Program-made: the position numbers and the translations under genes | The notes under the pieces: model-generated | Databases searched by the model: none | The model's input: the letters and a program-made list of their open reading frames with translations, nothing else | What the model was told of the DNA's origin: nothing | Shown here: in pieces, positions 1-9,583 of the stretch | Layout of the letters: every line of letters starts with the position of its first letter | Position numbering within the stretch: position 1 is the first letter of the stretch | NCBI GenBank assembly: GCA_963790575.1 | Contig: CAWBPD010000030.1 | Span: 62,001-126,000, forward strand | DNA length: 64,000 bases | DNA from: CAVTSA01 sp963790575 | GTDB lineage: Bacteria > Chloroflexota > Dormibacteria > Dormibacterales > Dormibacteraceae | Direction: 5' to 3'

Positions 1-449
1 CGCGCGTCTTCAACCGTGAGGAAGATGCGCTGGCCGCGGTGCTGAGCCAGCAGATCCGGCCCGGCGACGTGGTGGTGATCCGCTACGAGGGTCCGAAGGG
101 CGGTCCCGGGATGCGAGAGATGCTGCTGGTGACGGGGGCGCTGGTCGGCCAGGGGCTGGGCGACCAGGTGTGCCTGCTCACCGACGGACGCTTCAGCGGC
201 GCCACGCAGGGGCTGATGATCGGTCACATCGCGCCCGAGGCCGCGGTCGGCGGCCCGCTGGCGGCGTTGCGCGACGGGGACGAGATCGTGATCGACGTCC
301 CCGGGCGGACCATCGAGGCGCCCGGCGCCGACATGGCGGAGCGCCTGCGGACCTGGTCGGCCCCCGAGCCGGAGTTCCGGACCGGGGTGATGGCCAAGTA
401 CGCGGCCCAGGTGAGCCAGGCCGACCTGGGAGCGATCACCCGGCCATGA
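1..449 (+). CDS. ilvD: Dihydroxy-acid dehydratase, C-terminal part (cut by left edge)
   Basis: The reading frame is open from base 3 and ends at a TGA at 447-449. It encodes about the last 148 residues of IlvD, the iron-sulfur enzyme that dehydrates 2,3-dihydroxy acids to 2-oxo acids in valine, leucine and isoleucine synthesis. The conserved active-site stretch LTDGRFSGATQG and the following IGHIAPEAAVGGP are both present, as expected for the C-terminal swivel domain. The catalytic N-terminal part and its cluster cysteines lie outside the window. The stop overlaps the ATG of the next gene by 3 bases, so the two are probably translated together. ilvC lies about 11.6 kb downstream on the same strand. 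Confidence 0.95.
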   Translation, partial: RVFNREEDALAAVLSQQIRPGDVVVIRYEGPKGGPGMREMLLVTGALVGQGLGDQVCLLTDGRFSGATQGLMIGHIAPEAAVGGPLAALRDGDEIVIDVPGRTIEAPGADMAERLRTWSAPEPEFRTGVMAKYAAQVSQADLGAITRP

Positions 450-1231
450 GTCGCATCGGCCTCCTGAGCCCGGGAGAGATGGGCTCCGCGGTTGGTGCCC
501 GGCTGGTCGACGCCGGCCACCGGGTCCTTTGGGCCTCGGCGAGCCGGGGGACCGCCACCACCGAGCGCGCGAAGCGGGCCGGGTTGGAGGACGCCGGGAC
601 GGTGGCCGCGCTGGCGGCGAGCAGCGACGTCGTGCTCTCCGTGGTGCCGCCGCAGTTCGCGCTGCAGACAGCGGTCGCGGTCGCCGCGGCGAGGTTCCCA
701 GGGCTCTATGTCGATGCCAACGCGATCGCCCCCGGCACCGCCACCGAGGTCGCGACCACGGTCACCTCCAGTGGGGCGCGGTTCGTCGACGGAGGCATCG
801 TGGGATCGCCGCCGGTGCGGGCGGGCACGACGCGCCTCTACCTGTCGGGGGCGGCGGCGCCCGCCGTCGCGGAGCTGTTCGGAGCGACGCCGCTGGAGGT
901 TGTCGTCCTGCCTGGCGCCCCCACCTCGGCCTCGGCGCTGAAGCTGGCCTACGCGGCCTGGACCAAGGGCTCGGCGGCGCTCCTGCTGGCCGCTCACCAA
1001 TTGGCGGACCGCTCGGGCGTGCGGGAGGTGCTGGAGAAGGAGTGGGAACGCTCGCAGCCGGCGCTGGCGGACCGGCTGACCTCGGCCCGCGCGTCGGCGG
1101 CCTCCAAGGGCTGGCGCTGGACGCCGGAGATGCGGGAGATCGCGGCCGCGATGCGCGCCTGCGACCTCCCGCCCGGCTTCCACCAGGCGGCGGCGGCGAT
1201 CTTCGAGGACTACCCCCGCCCCACCGACTGA
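446..1231 (+). CDS. NAD(P)-binding dehydrogenase with DUF1932-type C-terminal domain
   Basis: 261 residues, starting at the ATG that overlaps the ilvD stop. The N-terminus (GLLSPGEMGSAVGARL) is a Rossmann nucleotide-binding start like that of the 6-phosphogluconate / 3-hydroxyisobutyrate dehydrogenase family. The C-terminal third, starting near APTSASALKLAYAAWTKG, resembles the helical DUF1932 domain, with the lysine position used in catalysis by that family. The start is fixed by translational coupling to ilvD, because there is no separate ribosome binding site. The substrate cannot be read from sequence. The coupling suggests a branched-chain hydroxy acid or related C4-C6 acid, but that is inference. 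A longer frame from 170 is an antisense-like reading of ilvD and was not used. Confidence 0.8.
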   Translation: MSRIGLLSPGEMGSAVGARLVDAGHRVLWASASRGTATTERAKRAGLEDAGTVAALAASSDVVLSVVPPQFALQTAVAVAAARFPGLYVDANAIAPGTATEVATTVTSSGARFVDGGIVGSPPVRAGTTRLYLSGAAAPAVAELFGATPLEVVVLPGAPTSASALKLAYAAWTKGSAALLLAAHQLADRSGVREVLEKEWERSQPALADRLTSARASAASKGWRWTPEMREIAAAMRACDLPPGFHQAAAAIFEDYPRPTD

Positions 1232-1246
1232 ACGACAGAGCCCCGA

Positions 1247-1297
1247 TGGTGCACCAACGGGGGCTGTTCCGAGGTTTTAGAGCCCGTTGGTGCACCA
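1247..1297. repeat. Intergenic inverted repeat, GGTGCACC family (two units)
   Basis: A perfect 15-bp inverted repeat: the left arm TGGTGCACCAACGGG at 1247-1261 and its exact reverse complement at 1283-1297. Each arm is itself built on the palindrome GGTGCACC, and the two palindrome centres are 41 bp apart. The same core recurs at 2.4 kb and 11.2 kb. It could act as a hairpin between the dehydrogenase and mscR, but both genes point the same way and no T-run follows. Confidence 0.8.
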
Positions 1298-1322
1298 CCG
1301 GGCCTTTCGAGGAGCACGAGCG

Positions 1323-2408
1323 ATGCCGGCACGGGTCAGGGGTGTCGTGGCCAGGAGCAAGGGCGCACCGGTCACGCTGGAGACGATTTTGGTGCCCGAT
1401 CCGGGACCGGGCGAGGCGGTGGTGCGGGTGCAGGCGTGCGGCGTCTGCCACACCGACCTCCACTATCGAGAGGGTGGCATCAGCGACGACTTCCCCTTTT
1501 TGCTCGGGCACGAGGCGGCCGGCATCGTGGAGCAGGTCGGCGAGGGCCCGACCTCGGTCCGGCCGGGCGACTTCGTCATCCTCAACTGGCGCGCCGTCTG
1601 CGGGAGCTGCCGGGCCTGTCTTCGTGGCGAGCCCTGGTACTGCTTCAACACCTTCAACGCGACGCAGCGGATGACGCTGGAGGATGGCACCGAGTTGACC
1701 CCCGCCCTCGGCATCGGCGCCTTCTGCGAGCGGACGCTGGTTCACGCCGGCCAGTGCACAAAGGTCGACCCGACCGCATCCCCGGCGGCGGCCGGGCTGC
1801 TGGGATGCGGGGTGATGGCGGGCTTGGGGGCGGCCATCAACACCGGTGGGGTGAGCCGCGGCGACAGCGTTGCCGTCATCGGTTGCGGCGGTGTCGGCGA
1901 CGGAGCGATCGCGGGAGCGGCGCTGGCCGGCGCGCGCTGCATCATCGGCGTCGACGTCGACGACCGCAAGTTGATCTGGGCACAGCAGTTCGGCGCGACC
2001 CACACGGTCAACTCGCGGCGCGAGGACCCGGTGGAGGCGATCCGCAAGCTCACCAACGGCTTCGGTGCCGACGTCGTCATCGAGGCGATCGGGCGGCCCG
2101 AGACCTACCGTCAGGCCTTCTACGCTCGCGACCTGGCCGGCACGGTGGTGCTGGTAGGCGTGCCGACGCCGGAGATGAAACTGGAGCTCCCCCTACTCGA
2201 CGTCTTCGGCCGCGGGGGCGCCCTCAAGTCGTCCTGGTATGGCGACTGCCTGCCAAGCCGTGACTTCCCGATGCTGATCGACCTCTACCTGCGGGGAAAG
2301 CTGGACCTCGACGCGTTCGTGTCGGAGCGGGTCCGGCTGGAGGACGTCGAGGAGGCCTTCGCCAAGATGGAGCGGGGCGACGTGCTGCGCTCGGTGGTCG
2401 TGCTCTGA
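1323..2408 (+). CDS. mscR: S-(hydroxymethyl)mycothiol dehydrogenase (zinc alcohol dehydrogenase family)
   Basis: 361 residues from the ATG at 1323, preceded by GAGGAG at 1309-1314. An in-frame upstream ATG at 1287 would translate the intergenic palindrome, so it was rejected. The protein matches the MscR group of class-III-like zinc alcohol dehydrogenases almost from end to end: catalytic zinc residues in GVCHTD and LGHEAAG, the structural-zinc cysteine cluster CGSCRACLRGEPWYC, and the glycine-rich VIGCGGVGDGAI NAD-binding loop. In the known family it oxidises the mycothiol adduct of formaldehyde, and can act as a nitrosomycothiol reductase. That would point to a mycothiol-making host. The mycothiol synthesis genes are not in this window. 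Confidence 0.9.
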   Translation: MPARVRGVVARSKGAPVTLETILVPDPGPGEAVVRVQACGVCHTDLHYREGGISDDFPFLLGHEAAGIVEQVGEGPTSVRPGDFVILNWRAVCGSCRACLRGEPWYCFNTFNATQRMTLEDGTELTPALGIGAFCERTLVHAGQCTKVDPTASPAAAGLLGCGVMAGLGAAINTGGVSRGDSVAVIGCGGVGDGAIAGAALAGARCIIGVDVDDRKLIWAQQFGATHTVNSRREDPVEAIRKLTNGFGADVVIEAIGRPETYRQAFYARDLAGTVVLVGVPTPEMKLELPLLDVFGRGGALKSSWYGDCLPSRDFPMLIDLYLRGKLDLDAFVSERVRLEDVEEAFAKMERGDVLRSVVVL

Positions 2409-2422
2409 GAAGCCGCACAACG

Positions 2423-2526
2423 CCCGGTGGTGCACCAACGGGGTGGTATCGAGCGCCCTCAGGCCCCCGGTGGTGCACCAACGAGTCGTATTCCGCGTAC
2501 TTCGGCCCCGGTGGTGCACCAACGGG
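2423..2526. repeat. Tandem GGTGCACC palindromic repeat (three units)
   Basis: Three copies of CCCGGTGGTGCACCAACGGG (the second ends in GAG) start at 2423, 2466 and 2507. The GGTGCACC cores lie at 2429-2436, 2472-2479 and 2513-2520, spaced 43 and 41 bp. They lie in the gap between the convergent genes mscR (+) and the winged-helix gene (-), so a bidirectional transcription terminator is one reading. The segments between cores are partly alike (GTATCGAGCG and GTATTCCGCG), so the units look like diverged tandem repeats. Confidence 0.85.
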
Positions 2527-2533
2527 GGTCGTC

Positions 2534-3586
2534 TCAGGAGCTGAGCCAGTGGATCTGCATGGGGCGGCCGATGGGAGCGGCGAACGACTCCGCCTCCGCG
2601 AGCACCCGCCGGCGGCCGGCGGCGTCCGGTGTCCGCCACAGGTGCACCGATAGGTGGTGCTCCCGACGTCCCCAGCTCCCGACCACCACACCGTCGACCA
2701 GGACCCGCCCGGCGAGGCTGTTGCGCAGGCGCGGCGTGACCGCCCGGCCCAGGTCATCCCCGACCGGTTGGGGCACCGAGGCCGCCGGGAGGTCAGCCAG
2801 CTCTCGATCGGTGGCGAGCAGCGGATCGCCCTGCATCAAAAACCTCACGCCTGGTGCCGGCGGCGCCCCGCGGAGCGCTTCCTCGTCGCCTGCGTGGAGG
2901 CAACGGGCCTCGCCGTTGACGGTGACCGGGATCACCTCTGAACCCAGCTGCCGGAAGGTCTCCGACGCGTCGACCGGCGGCACATGCGCCCAGGTCCCGA
3001 ACCGGCGCACGCCTGCCGGGCCGTGCCACCGGAGAAACCGCCGTGCCAGCTCCCGCCGCGCGTGGTCAGGGTCGATCAGCGGCATCGGGGTCGGAATCAC
3101 GGTCACGGTTCGCGCGTCCCAGCGGATGCGATACCGGCCGGCGGCACCGGCCTCGCGGAGGCCGAAGTGGGGGCGATCGCCGAAGTCACCCCGCCGTATC
3201 AGCGCCGCGACCACCTCGGGGTTGCTGAGGGCGCGGCCGTCGAGCACCTCCGCGACCGCCGCGGCCAGCCGGACCAGCGGCTCGCTCTGCTCCGGCCCTC
3301 GTGGCAGCGCTCCCACCGTGAAGACCCCGAAGTCGCGCGCCGGTACCACGTAGTCACTCATGCGGAACCAGACCTGCCAGAGTGACGGGTGCTCCCACGA
3401 CTGAGGCGTCACACCGGCCATCCGCGCGTGCAGCGCCGTGAGCGCGGCACGGGGCACGGTGTCCTGCAACCCGCCCCAGGCGGCGGTCTCGTGCGCCGAG
3501 GCGGGCAGCCGCCGGGTCAGATGCGTGGCCGCGACGCGGAACGCCAGGACTTGCTGAAACGTGACCTCGAGCGCGGCGGCGGGCAC
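2534..3586 (-). CDS. Winged-helix DNA-binding protein, AlkZ-like DNA glycosylase family
   Basis: 350 residues. The start is an ATG at 3586, 15 bases after the stop of the upstream gene, and the N-terminus LEVTFQQVLAFRVAATHL has the family's usual opening helix. The sequence has the layout of the HTH_42/AlkZ family, with three winged-helix repeats: an RMSDYVVPARDF segment near residue 77, ARRFLRWHGPAGVRRFGTWAHV near residue 190, and a C-terminal LRNSLAGRVLVDGVVVGSW strand pair. Characterised members (AlkZ, YcaQ) unhook interstrand crosslinks or excise alkylated bases. The catalytic QxQ/QxD motif of AlkZ is not evident, so enzymatic activity is uncertain. It forms a likely operon with the R2-like gene upstream. 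Confidence 0.7.
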   Translation of the reverse strand: MPAAALEVTFQQVLAFRVAATHLTRRLPASAHETAAWGGLQDTVPRAALTALHARMAGVTPQSWEHPSLWQVWFRMSDYVVPARDFGVFTVGALPRGPEQSEPLVRLAAAVAEVLDGRALSNPEVVAALIRRGDFGDRPHFGLREAGAAGRYRIRWDARTVTVIPTPMPLIDPDHARRELARRFLRWHGPAGVRRFGTWAHVPPVDASETFRQLGSEVIPVTVNGEARCLHAGDEEALRGAPPAPGVRFLMQGDPLLATDRELADLPAASVPQPVGDDLGRAVTPRLRNSLAGRVLVDGVVVGSWGRREHHLSVHLWRTPDAAGRRRVLAEAESFAAPIGRPMQIHWLSS

Positions 3587-3601
3587 CCGAGGCAGGCGAT
3601 G

Positions 3602-4708
3602 CTACGCGTCCGCGGCGACCTCGCCTCGCTGCCAGAGGCGGGCCGGGTGGTCGGTGTGACGGAGGCGCTCCCACTCCGCCACGTCATCCCAGATCAGCGA
3701 CCAGGAGCGCTGCTCCACATCGTGCACGTAGGCAGGGTCGAGCCCGGCCGTCCGCAGGCGCTTGCAGAGCGCGTCGACCGCGAAGGTCCAGGTGTCGTTG
3801 GGATCGATCCGGGCCGCGGGCGGCATCCGGCGCGGATCGGGAACGTCGATCCGGGGGTCGGCGTAGACGTGCATGCAGGGCGCCAGCGTGCGGTCCACCA
3901 CCTCGCGGATCGTTGTCTCCTCACCGGCCCTCACGGCCTCTCGCAGCGCCCAGACGCCGTAGCTGACGTGGCGGGACTCGTCCCGGGTGACGGCGGTGAA
4001 GCCGGCCCGGAACGCCGGCAGCAGGTCGACGTTGCGCAGGAGCCGCAGCGACCGGCGCTGACCGGTGAGCGCGAGCACGCCCTCCACGATCAGGTGGTAG
4101 ACGGTGACCGCCTCCACCCACTTCCGGTAGTTGCCGGGGTCCAGCCGCACCGCCTCCGTGGTCCTGACCAGCTCCCCGCGCCGCGGATTGAAGATCGAGT
4201 CGTAGCCCCCGTCCCGCTCGCCATCCCGCTCGCCGTCGTCGGTCCGGACCGGGGGCGCGACGCTGGCCAGCGCGCCTCGCAGCCCGCCTGGGACGCCGAG
4301 CACCTCGTTGTACAGGCGCGAGAAGAAGTACGAGTGGCGGGCCTCGTCGACGAGCTGAGTGGCCAGGAAGAGCCGCTGATCCTCGTCCGGCGCCCCCATC
4401 ACCAGTGGAGAGAGCGTGTCGGTGACCGCCTGCTCTCCGTAGAAGAAGCCAGCAAAGGTCCCCCTCAGCGGCTCCAGCAGGTGCGCGGGCAGGGCCGCCC
4501 ATTGCCGGCGATCGACCGCGAAGTCGAGGGCCGTGGCCTCCCACTGCTGCGTCTCCCAGCGCCGATAGAGGTCGATCGGCCCCGGCAGCTCCCGGTTCAG
4601 GAAGTCGACGTGGCGGTAAACGGTCTCGGCACTGACCTGCTCGAGGTCCTGGAGGCGGGCGCTCTCGACCAGCCGGATCGCGTCCGCCTCCGTCTCTGTC
4701 TCTGCCAC
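3602..4708 (-). CDS. R2-like di-metal carboxylate protein (ribonucleotide reductase beta / ligand-binding oxidase type)
   Basis: 368 residues. The sequence has the ferritin-like R2 fold signature: a first ligand glutamate in GEQAVTDTL, an ExxH in DEARH, a further glutamate in VEGVLALTGQ and a second ExxH in DESRH. These supply all six metal ligands. The N-terminal stretch LYRRWETQQW and the lack of a neighbouring nrdA/nrdE large subunit suggest the R2-like ligand-binding oxidase branch rather than a working ribonucleotide reductase subunit. That branch holds a Mn/Fe pair and a bound fatty acid. An Asp/Gly/Arg-rich insert (TDDGERDGERDGGYDS) sits near residue 150. No partner gene gives the substrate. 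Confidence 0.7.
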   Translation of the reverse strand: MAETETEADAIRLVESARLQDLEQVSAETVYRHVDFLNRELPGPIDLYRRWETQQWEATALDFAVDRRQWAALPAHLLEPLRGTFAGFFYGEQAVTDTLSPLVMGAPDEDQRLFLATQLVDEARHSYFFSRLYNEVLGVPGGLRGALASVAPPVRTDDGERDGERDGGYDSIFNPRRGELVRTTEAVRLDPGNYRKWVEAVTVYHLIVEGVLALTGQRRSLRLLRNVDLLPAFRAGFTAVTRDESRHVSYGVWALREAVRAGEETTIREVVDRTLAPCMHVYADPRIDVPDPRRMPPAARIDPNDTWTFAVDALCKRLRTAGLDPAYVHDVEQRSWSLIWDDVAEWERLRHTDHPARLWQRGEVAADA

Positions 4709-4755
4709 GCCGGCACCTCCGCCAAAAAACCGGGTGAGCGCGGTGGGTGCCGCGC

Positions 4756-5814
<1,059 letters not shown>

Positions 5815-5866
5815 TGCGCCCATCAGCGTAGCGCCTGCTTCCAAGATCTGCTGGGCAGCAGCCTGG

Positions 5867-8194
5867 TTAGGGTCCGCTCGACGGTCCCAAAAAGCGGCTG
5901 AGACGGCCGCTGTTCCACACCACAAAGGCCGAGGAGGCGGCCATCGCGGCGGCGGCGATGAGGGGGTCCAGGTGGCCCGAGGCGGCGAGCGGGATGGCGG
6001 CCACGTTGTAGCCGAAGGCCCAGATCAGGTTGCCCCGGATCGTGGTGAGCGTGCGTCTGGCCAGCCCCAGCGCGAGGGGCGCTGTGCGCAGGTCCTCGCG
6101 CACCAGGACCAGGTCGGCGGCCGCGATCGCGACGTCGGTGCCGGAGCCCATCGCCAGGCCCAGGTCGGCGGCGGCCAGCGCCGGGCCGTCGTTGACGCCG
6201 TCTCCCACCACCGCGACGCAGCGACCCTGCGCCTGCAGCTCGCGCACGATCTCCACCTTGTCCCCGGGCAGCGCCGACGCCCGGATGTCGTCGATGCCCA
6301 CCTGGGCGGCCACCGCGCGAGCCGTCGCCTCGGCGTCGCCCGTCACCAGGACGCAGCGGAGGTCCATCCGCCGCAGGCTTTCGACCGCCGCCGGGGCCTC
6401 GGGCTTGATGGTGTCCGTGATCGCGAGCATCCCCACCGCCCGCGCGCCGCGCGCGACCAGGACCGCCGTCTCACCTGCCGCCTCATGGGCCGCGCGCGCG
6501 TCCGCCAGCACGACCGGCACCTCCACGCCGTGCTGGGCGAGGAAAGCGGCGCTGCCGACGAGGACCCGGTTGCCTTCGACGACGCCGGCCGCACCGAGCC
6601 CGGCCACACTCTGGGCATCCTCCGCGGGAGGTATCGCGAGCTCGCGGGCCTTCGCCTCCGCGACGGTGGCGCGCGCGATCGGGTGGTTGGACGCATCCTC
6701 CACCGCCGCCGCCCAGCGGAGCACATCGTGCCCTGCCTCGTCCGGCGCCGCTCCGACCGCCGAGACAGCCATGCGGCCGCTGGTGACGGTCCCGGTCTTG
6801 TCGAGCACCACGGTGTCCACGCGCCGCGAGGTCTCCAGCGCGTCGCCGTTCTTGAAGAAGACGCCCAGCTGAGCCCCCCGGCCGGACGCCACGCGCAGCG
6901 CCATCGGCGTGGCCAGCCCGAGCGCGCAGGGGCAGGCGATGATGAGGACCGAGAGGCCGCTGCCGAACGCCCGCTGGAGCGGGGATCCGGCCAGCAGCCA
7001 GCCGGCGATGGTGGCCGCCGCCAGCACCAGCACCACGGGGACGAAGACCCCCGCCACCCGGTCCGCCAACCGCTGCATCGCTGCCTTCCGGCTCTGGGCC
7101 TGCTCGACCAGCCGCAGCATCTGACCCAGCTGGGTCTGGGCCCCGACCGCGGTGGCGCGGACCAGCAGCCGCCCATCCAGTGCGACGGTGGCTCCCAGCA
7201 CCCGGTCCCCGGTCTCTACCACCCCCGGCGCGGACTCCCCGGTCATGGCGCTGGTGTCGAGCCCGGAGCGGCCGCTGATGACGACGCCATCGGTGGCCAC
7301 CTTCTCGCCCGGCCGCACCACGAAGCGGTCCCCGACGCGCAGGTCCCGGATGTCGAGCCGCCGCTCGGTCCCATCCAGCTGCAGCACCGCGACGTCGCGG
7401 GCGCCGCGGCGGCCCAAAGCGCGCAGAGCATTCCCGCTCCGCCGCCGCGCCCAGGCCTCGAACAGGCGCCCGGCAAGGAGGAACATGGTCACGCCGGCCG
7501 CCACGTCGAGGTAGATGGCGCCGCCCGATTGGTTGAACAGGAGGGCCCACGGCGAGAGGCGGGAGCTCGGTTGGTCCTCGAAGAACATGGCGTAGAAGGA
7601 CCAGCCGGCGGCGGCGATGACGCCCACCGAGACCAGGGTGTCCATGGTCGCGGTCCCGTGGCGCAGCGCCCGCAAGGCGTTGCGATGGAAGGGCCAGGCC
7701 GCCCAACCGACGACCGGTGCGGCGGCCGCCACGAACAGCCACTGCCAGCCGGGGAAGCGGATCCAGGGCACGAGCGAGAACTCGATCGACGCCTCGCACA
7801 GCGGCATGAAGAGGATGGCGGCGACCACCAGCCGCCAGCCCAGCAGCCGGACTCGCCGGTCGTCCTCCGCGCGCTGCGCGTCGTCGTCCTCCCCCGCCCG
7901 TGCCACCCGCGCTCCGTAGCCGGCCTGCTCCACGCGCTCCACCAGCTCGGTCACCGAGACGTCGCCGTGCAGGGCGACCGACGCGCGCTCGGAGGCATAG
8001 CTGACCCGCGCCTCCACCTCGGGCAGCGCGTTCAGCGCCCGTTCCACCCGGACCGCGCACGCCCCGCACGTCATGCCCTGGATGGCGAGCTCGACCTCCC
8101 GCGTGAAGGGGCCTGGGGGCGGCTTGGGCGCGGCGACCGCGCCCGCCATGGGAAGCAGGCGCACACCCGGCTTGGGCCGCGGCGTCGTGCTCAT
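5867..8194 (-). CDS. copA: Copper-translocating P1B-type ATPase
   Basis: 775 residues from the ATG at 8194, which has GGAGG 13 bases upstream; a GTG at 8266 in the same frame has no such site. The N-terminal heavy-metal domain carries the copper ligands GMTCGAC. Then come the membrane part with the CPC metal site (IIACPCALGLATP), the actuator motif MTGES, the phosphorylation site DKTGTVT, the HP dipeptide in SNHPIA and the hinge GDGVNDGPAL. The last helix MAASSAFVVWNSGRL fits the copper-export subgroup. It pumps Cu(I) out of the cytoplasm. No copper-sensing regulator or chaperone is adjacent. Confidence 0.95.
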   Translation of the reverse strand: MSTTPRPKPGVRLLPMAGAVAAPKPPPGPFTREVELAIQGMTCGACAVRVERALNALPEVEARVSYASERASVALHGDVSVTELVERVEQAGYGARVARAGEDDDAQRAEDDRRVRLLGWRLVVAAILFMPLCEASIEFSLVPWIRFPGWQWLFVAAAAPVVGWAAWPFHRNALRALRHGTATMDTLVSVGVIAAAGWSFYAMFFEDQPSSRLSPWALLFNQSGGAIYLDVAAGVTMFLLAGRLFEAWARRRSGNALRALGRRGARDVAVLQLDGTERRLDIRDLRVGDRFVVRPGEKVATDGVVISGRSGLDTSAMTGESAPGVVETGDRVLGATVALDGRLLVRATAVGAQTQLGQMLRLVEQAQSRKAAMQRLADRVAGVFVPVVLVLAAATIAGWLLAGSPLQRAFGSGLSVLIIACPCALGLATPMALRVASGRGAQLGVFFKNGDALETSRRVDTVVLDKTGTVTSGRMAVSAVGAAPDEAGHDVLRWAAAVEDASNHPIARATVAEAKARELAIPPAEDAQSVAGLGAAGVVEGNRVLVGSAAFLAQHGVEVPVVLADARAAHEAAGETAVLVARGARAVGMLAITDTIKPEAPAAVESLRRMDLRCVLVTGDAEATARAVAAQVGIDDIRASALPGDKVEIVRELQAQGRCVAVVGDGVNDGPALAAADLGLAMGSGTDVAIAAADLVLVREDLRTAPLALGLARRTLTTIRGNLIWAFGYNVAAIPLAASGHLDPLIAAAAMAASSAFVVWNSGRLSRFLGPSSGP

Positions 8195-8438
8195 CTCGGC
8201 GAGCCGGCCTCCGATCGACACGTTCGGCGCACGTTCAGCTCCGACTGTAGGCGGACGGTCCACCACCTGGCGCCGAGGAGCGATCGGATGTCCCCACTGC
8301 CGGGTTCGCCGCCCCGCTTGCCTCTTCGTACGATGTGCAGTGGCCGCCGACTGCGGCCGAGGGTCCGCGCGTTATGGAGTAAGGCAGCCCGGCGCGCGGG
8401 CGCCGGATAGTCACCCGATAAGGAGCCCGAAGAACACC

Positions 8439-9551
8439 ATGGGACTTTTCTCCGGCCTGGGCCATGAGGTCCGGCGCGAGTTCATCGCCCGTCCCGACTC
8501 GTCGAAGAACGAGATTCTCTACAAGTGGCCGGACCGCAACATCCGGCGCTGGAGCCAGCTCACCGTCCAGGCGGACGAGGTGGCGGTCTTCTTCCGTGAC
8601 GGCCGGGTGGTCGGCGTCGTGGAGCCCGGCCGTGCGCAGTTGGACTCCTCGCAGATCCCGTTCCTGGGCATGCTGGTGGACGCGGCGACCGGCGGCAACT
8701 TCTTCCTCACCGAGATCTACTTCGTCTCCACCCGCGAGTTCCCGGGCCAGCGCTTCGGTGGCGTGGTCGACAACGTGGTCGACCCCGAGACGCAGCTGGC
8801 GGTGGGGTTGCGGGTGTTTGGCGAGTACTCGGTCCGGGTCACCGACCCCACCTCCCTGATCGTGAACCTGGTCGGGACGCAGCAGATCCAGTCCAACGAC
8901 CAGATCACGGACTGGATGCGGGAACAGCTGCTGAAGGTGTTCCGGGACGCGGTCACCAGCCACATCGTCGACAACAACTGGCCGATCCTGGGCATCGCGT
9001 CGCGCACGGCCGAGATCGAGCGTGACACCCTGGGCCAGGTCCAGGGGCAGATCCAGACCTACGGGATGTCGATCGTCCGGATGGGGAACTTCACCATCTC
9101 CATCAAAGAGGAGGACGAGGCGACGCTCAAGAACTACCGCCGCGACATCCAGTACACGCGACTGGCGGGAGGGTTCCAGCAGTACGGGGCCGGCGAGGCG
9201 CTGCGCGGCATCGGGGAGGGCGCGGCCAAGGGCGGCGGTGGTCTCAACAACCCGGCCGTGCTGGGTGTCGGCATGGGGCTGGGCCAGATGGTCAACCAGG
9301 GGGCTGCCGGCGGAGGTCAGGCCCAGGTGCAGGTCCGCTGCCCCAAGTGCGGCACGCTCAACGCCGAGTCGGCGAAGTTCTGCGGCAACTGCGGGCAGAC
9401 CCTGATCCCGGAGCCCGAGCCCCAGCCCCAAGAGGCGTCGGCGCCGGCCACGGTCGCCTGCCCCAAGTGCGGGACGGAGAACCCGACCGGGGCCAAGTTC
9501 TGCAGCAACTGCGGCACCCAGCTGGGCGGGCCGGCGGCGCCCGCTCAATAG
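8439..9551 (+). CDS. SPFH-domain protein with two C-terminal zinc ribbons
   Basis: 370 residues from the ATG at 8439, with AAGGAG at 8420-8425. Residues about 20-250 form an SPFH/stomatin-like region of the 'virion core protein' type (VAVFFRDGRVVGVVEPGRA, then VRVTDPTSLIVNLVG). A glycine-rich linker follows, then two CxxC-x(n)-CxxC zinc ribbons (CPKCGTLNAESAKFCGNCG and CPKCGTENPTGAKFCSNCG). There is no signal peptide or membrane segment, so it probably works in the cytoplasm or at the membrane surface. It lies 32 bases before a second zinc-ribbon protein on the same strand, which suggests a shared complex. The function of this SPFH class in bacteria is not established. Confidence 0.85.
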   Translation: MGLFSGLGHEVRREFIARPDSSKNEILYKWPDRNIRRWSQLTVQADEVAVFFRDGRVVGVVEPGRAQLDSSQIPFLGMLVDAATGGNFFLTEIYFVSTREFPGQRFGGVVDNVVDPETQLAVGLRVFGEYSVRVTDPTSLIVNLVGTQQIQSNDQITDWMREQLLKVFRDAVTSHIVDNNWPILGIASRTAEIERDTLGQVQGQIQTYGMSIVRMGNFTISIKEEDEATLKNYRRDIQYTRLAGGFQQYGAGEALRGIGEGAAKGGGGLNNPAVLGVGMGLGQMVNQGAAGGGQAQVQVRCPKCGTLNAESAKFCGNCGQTLIPEPEPQPQEASAPATVACPKCGTENPTGAKFCSNCGTQLGGPAAPAQ

Positions 9552-9583
9552 CGCACCCGACCCTTGCGGAGAGGCGATTGCTG

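Noticed and set aside
3602..4708. Functional class I ribonucleotide reductase small subunit
   Set aside because: All metal ligands are present, but no large subunit is nearby and the sequence context fits the ligand-binding oxidase branch better. The name was left open.
5972..8410. An 812-codon open frame on the plus strand opposite copA
   Set aside because: It is a shadow caused by high GC at third codon positions. The product is Arg/His/Gly-rich without any family motif, while the minus-strand frame has every CopA motif.
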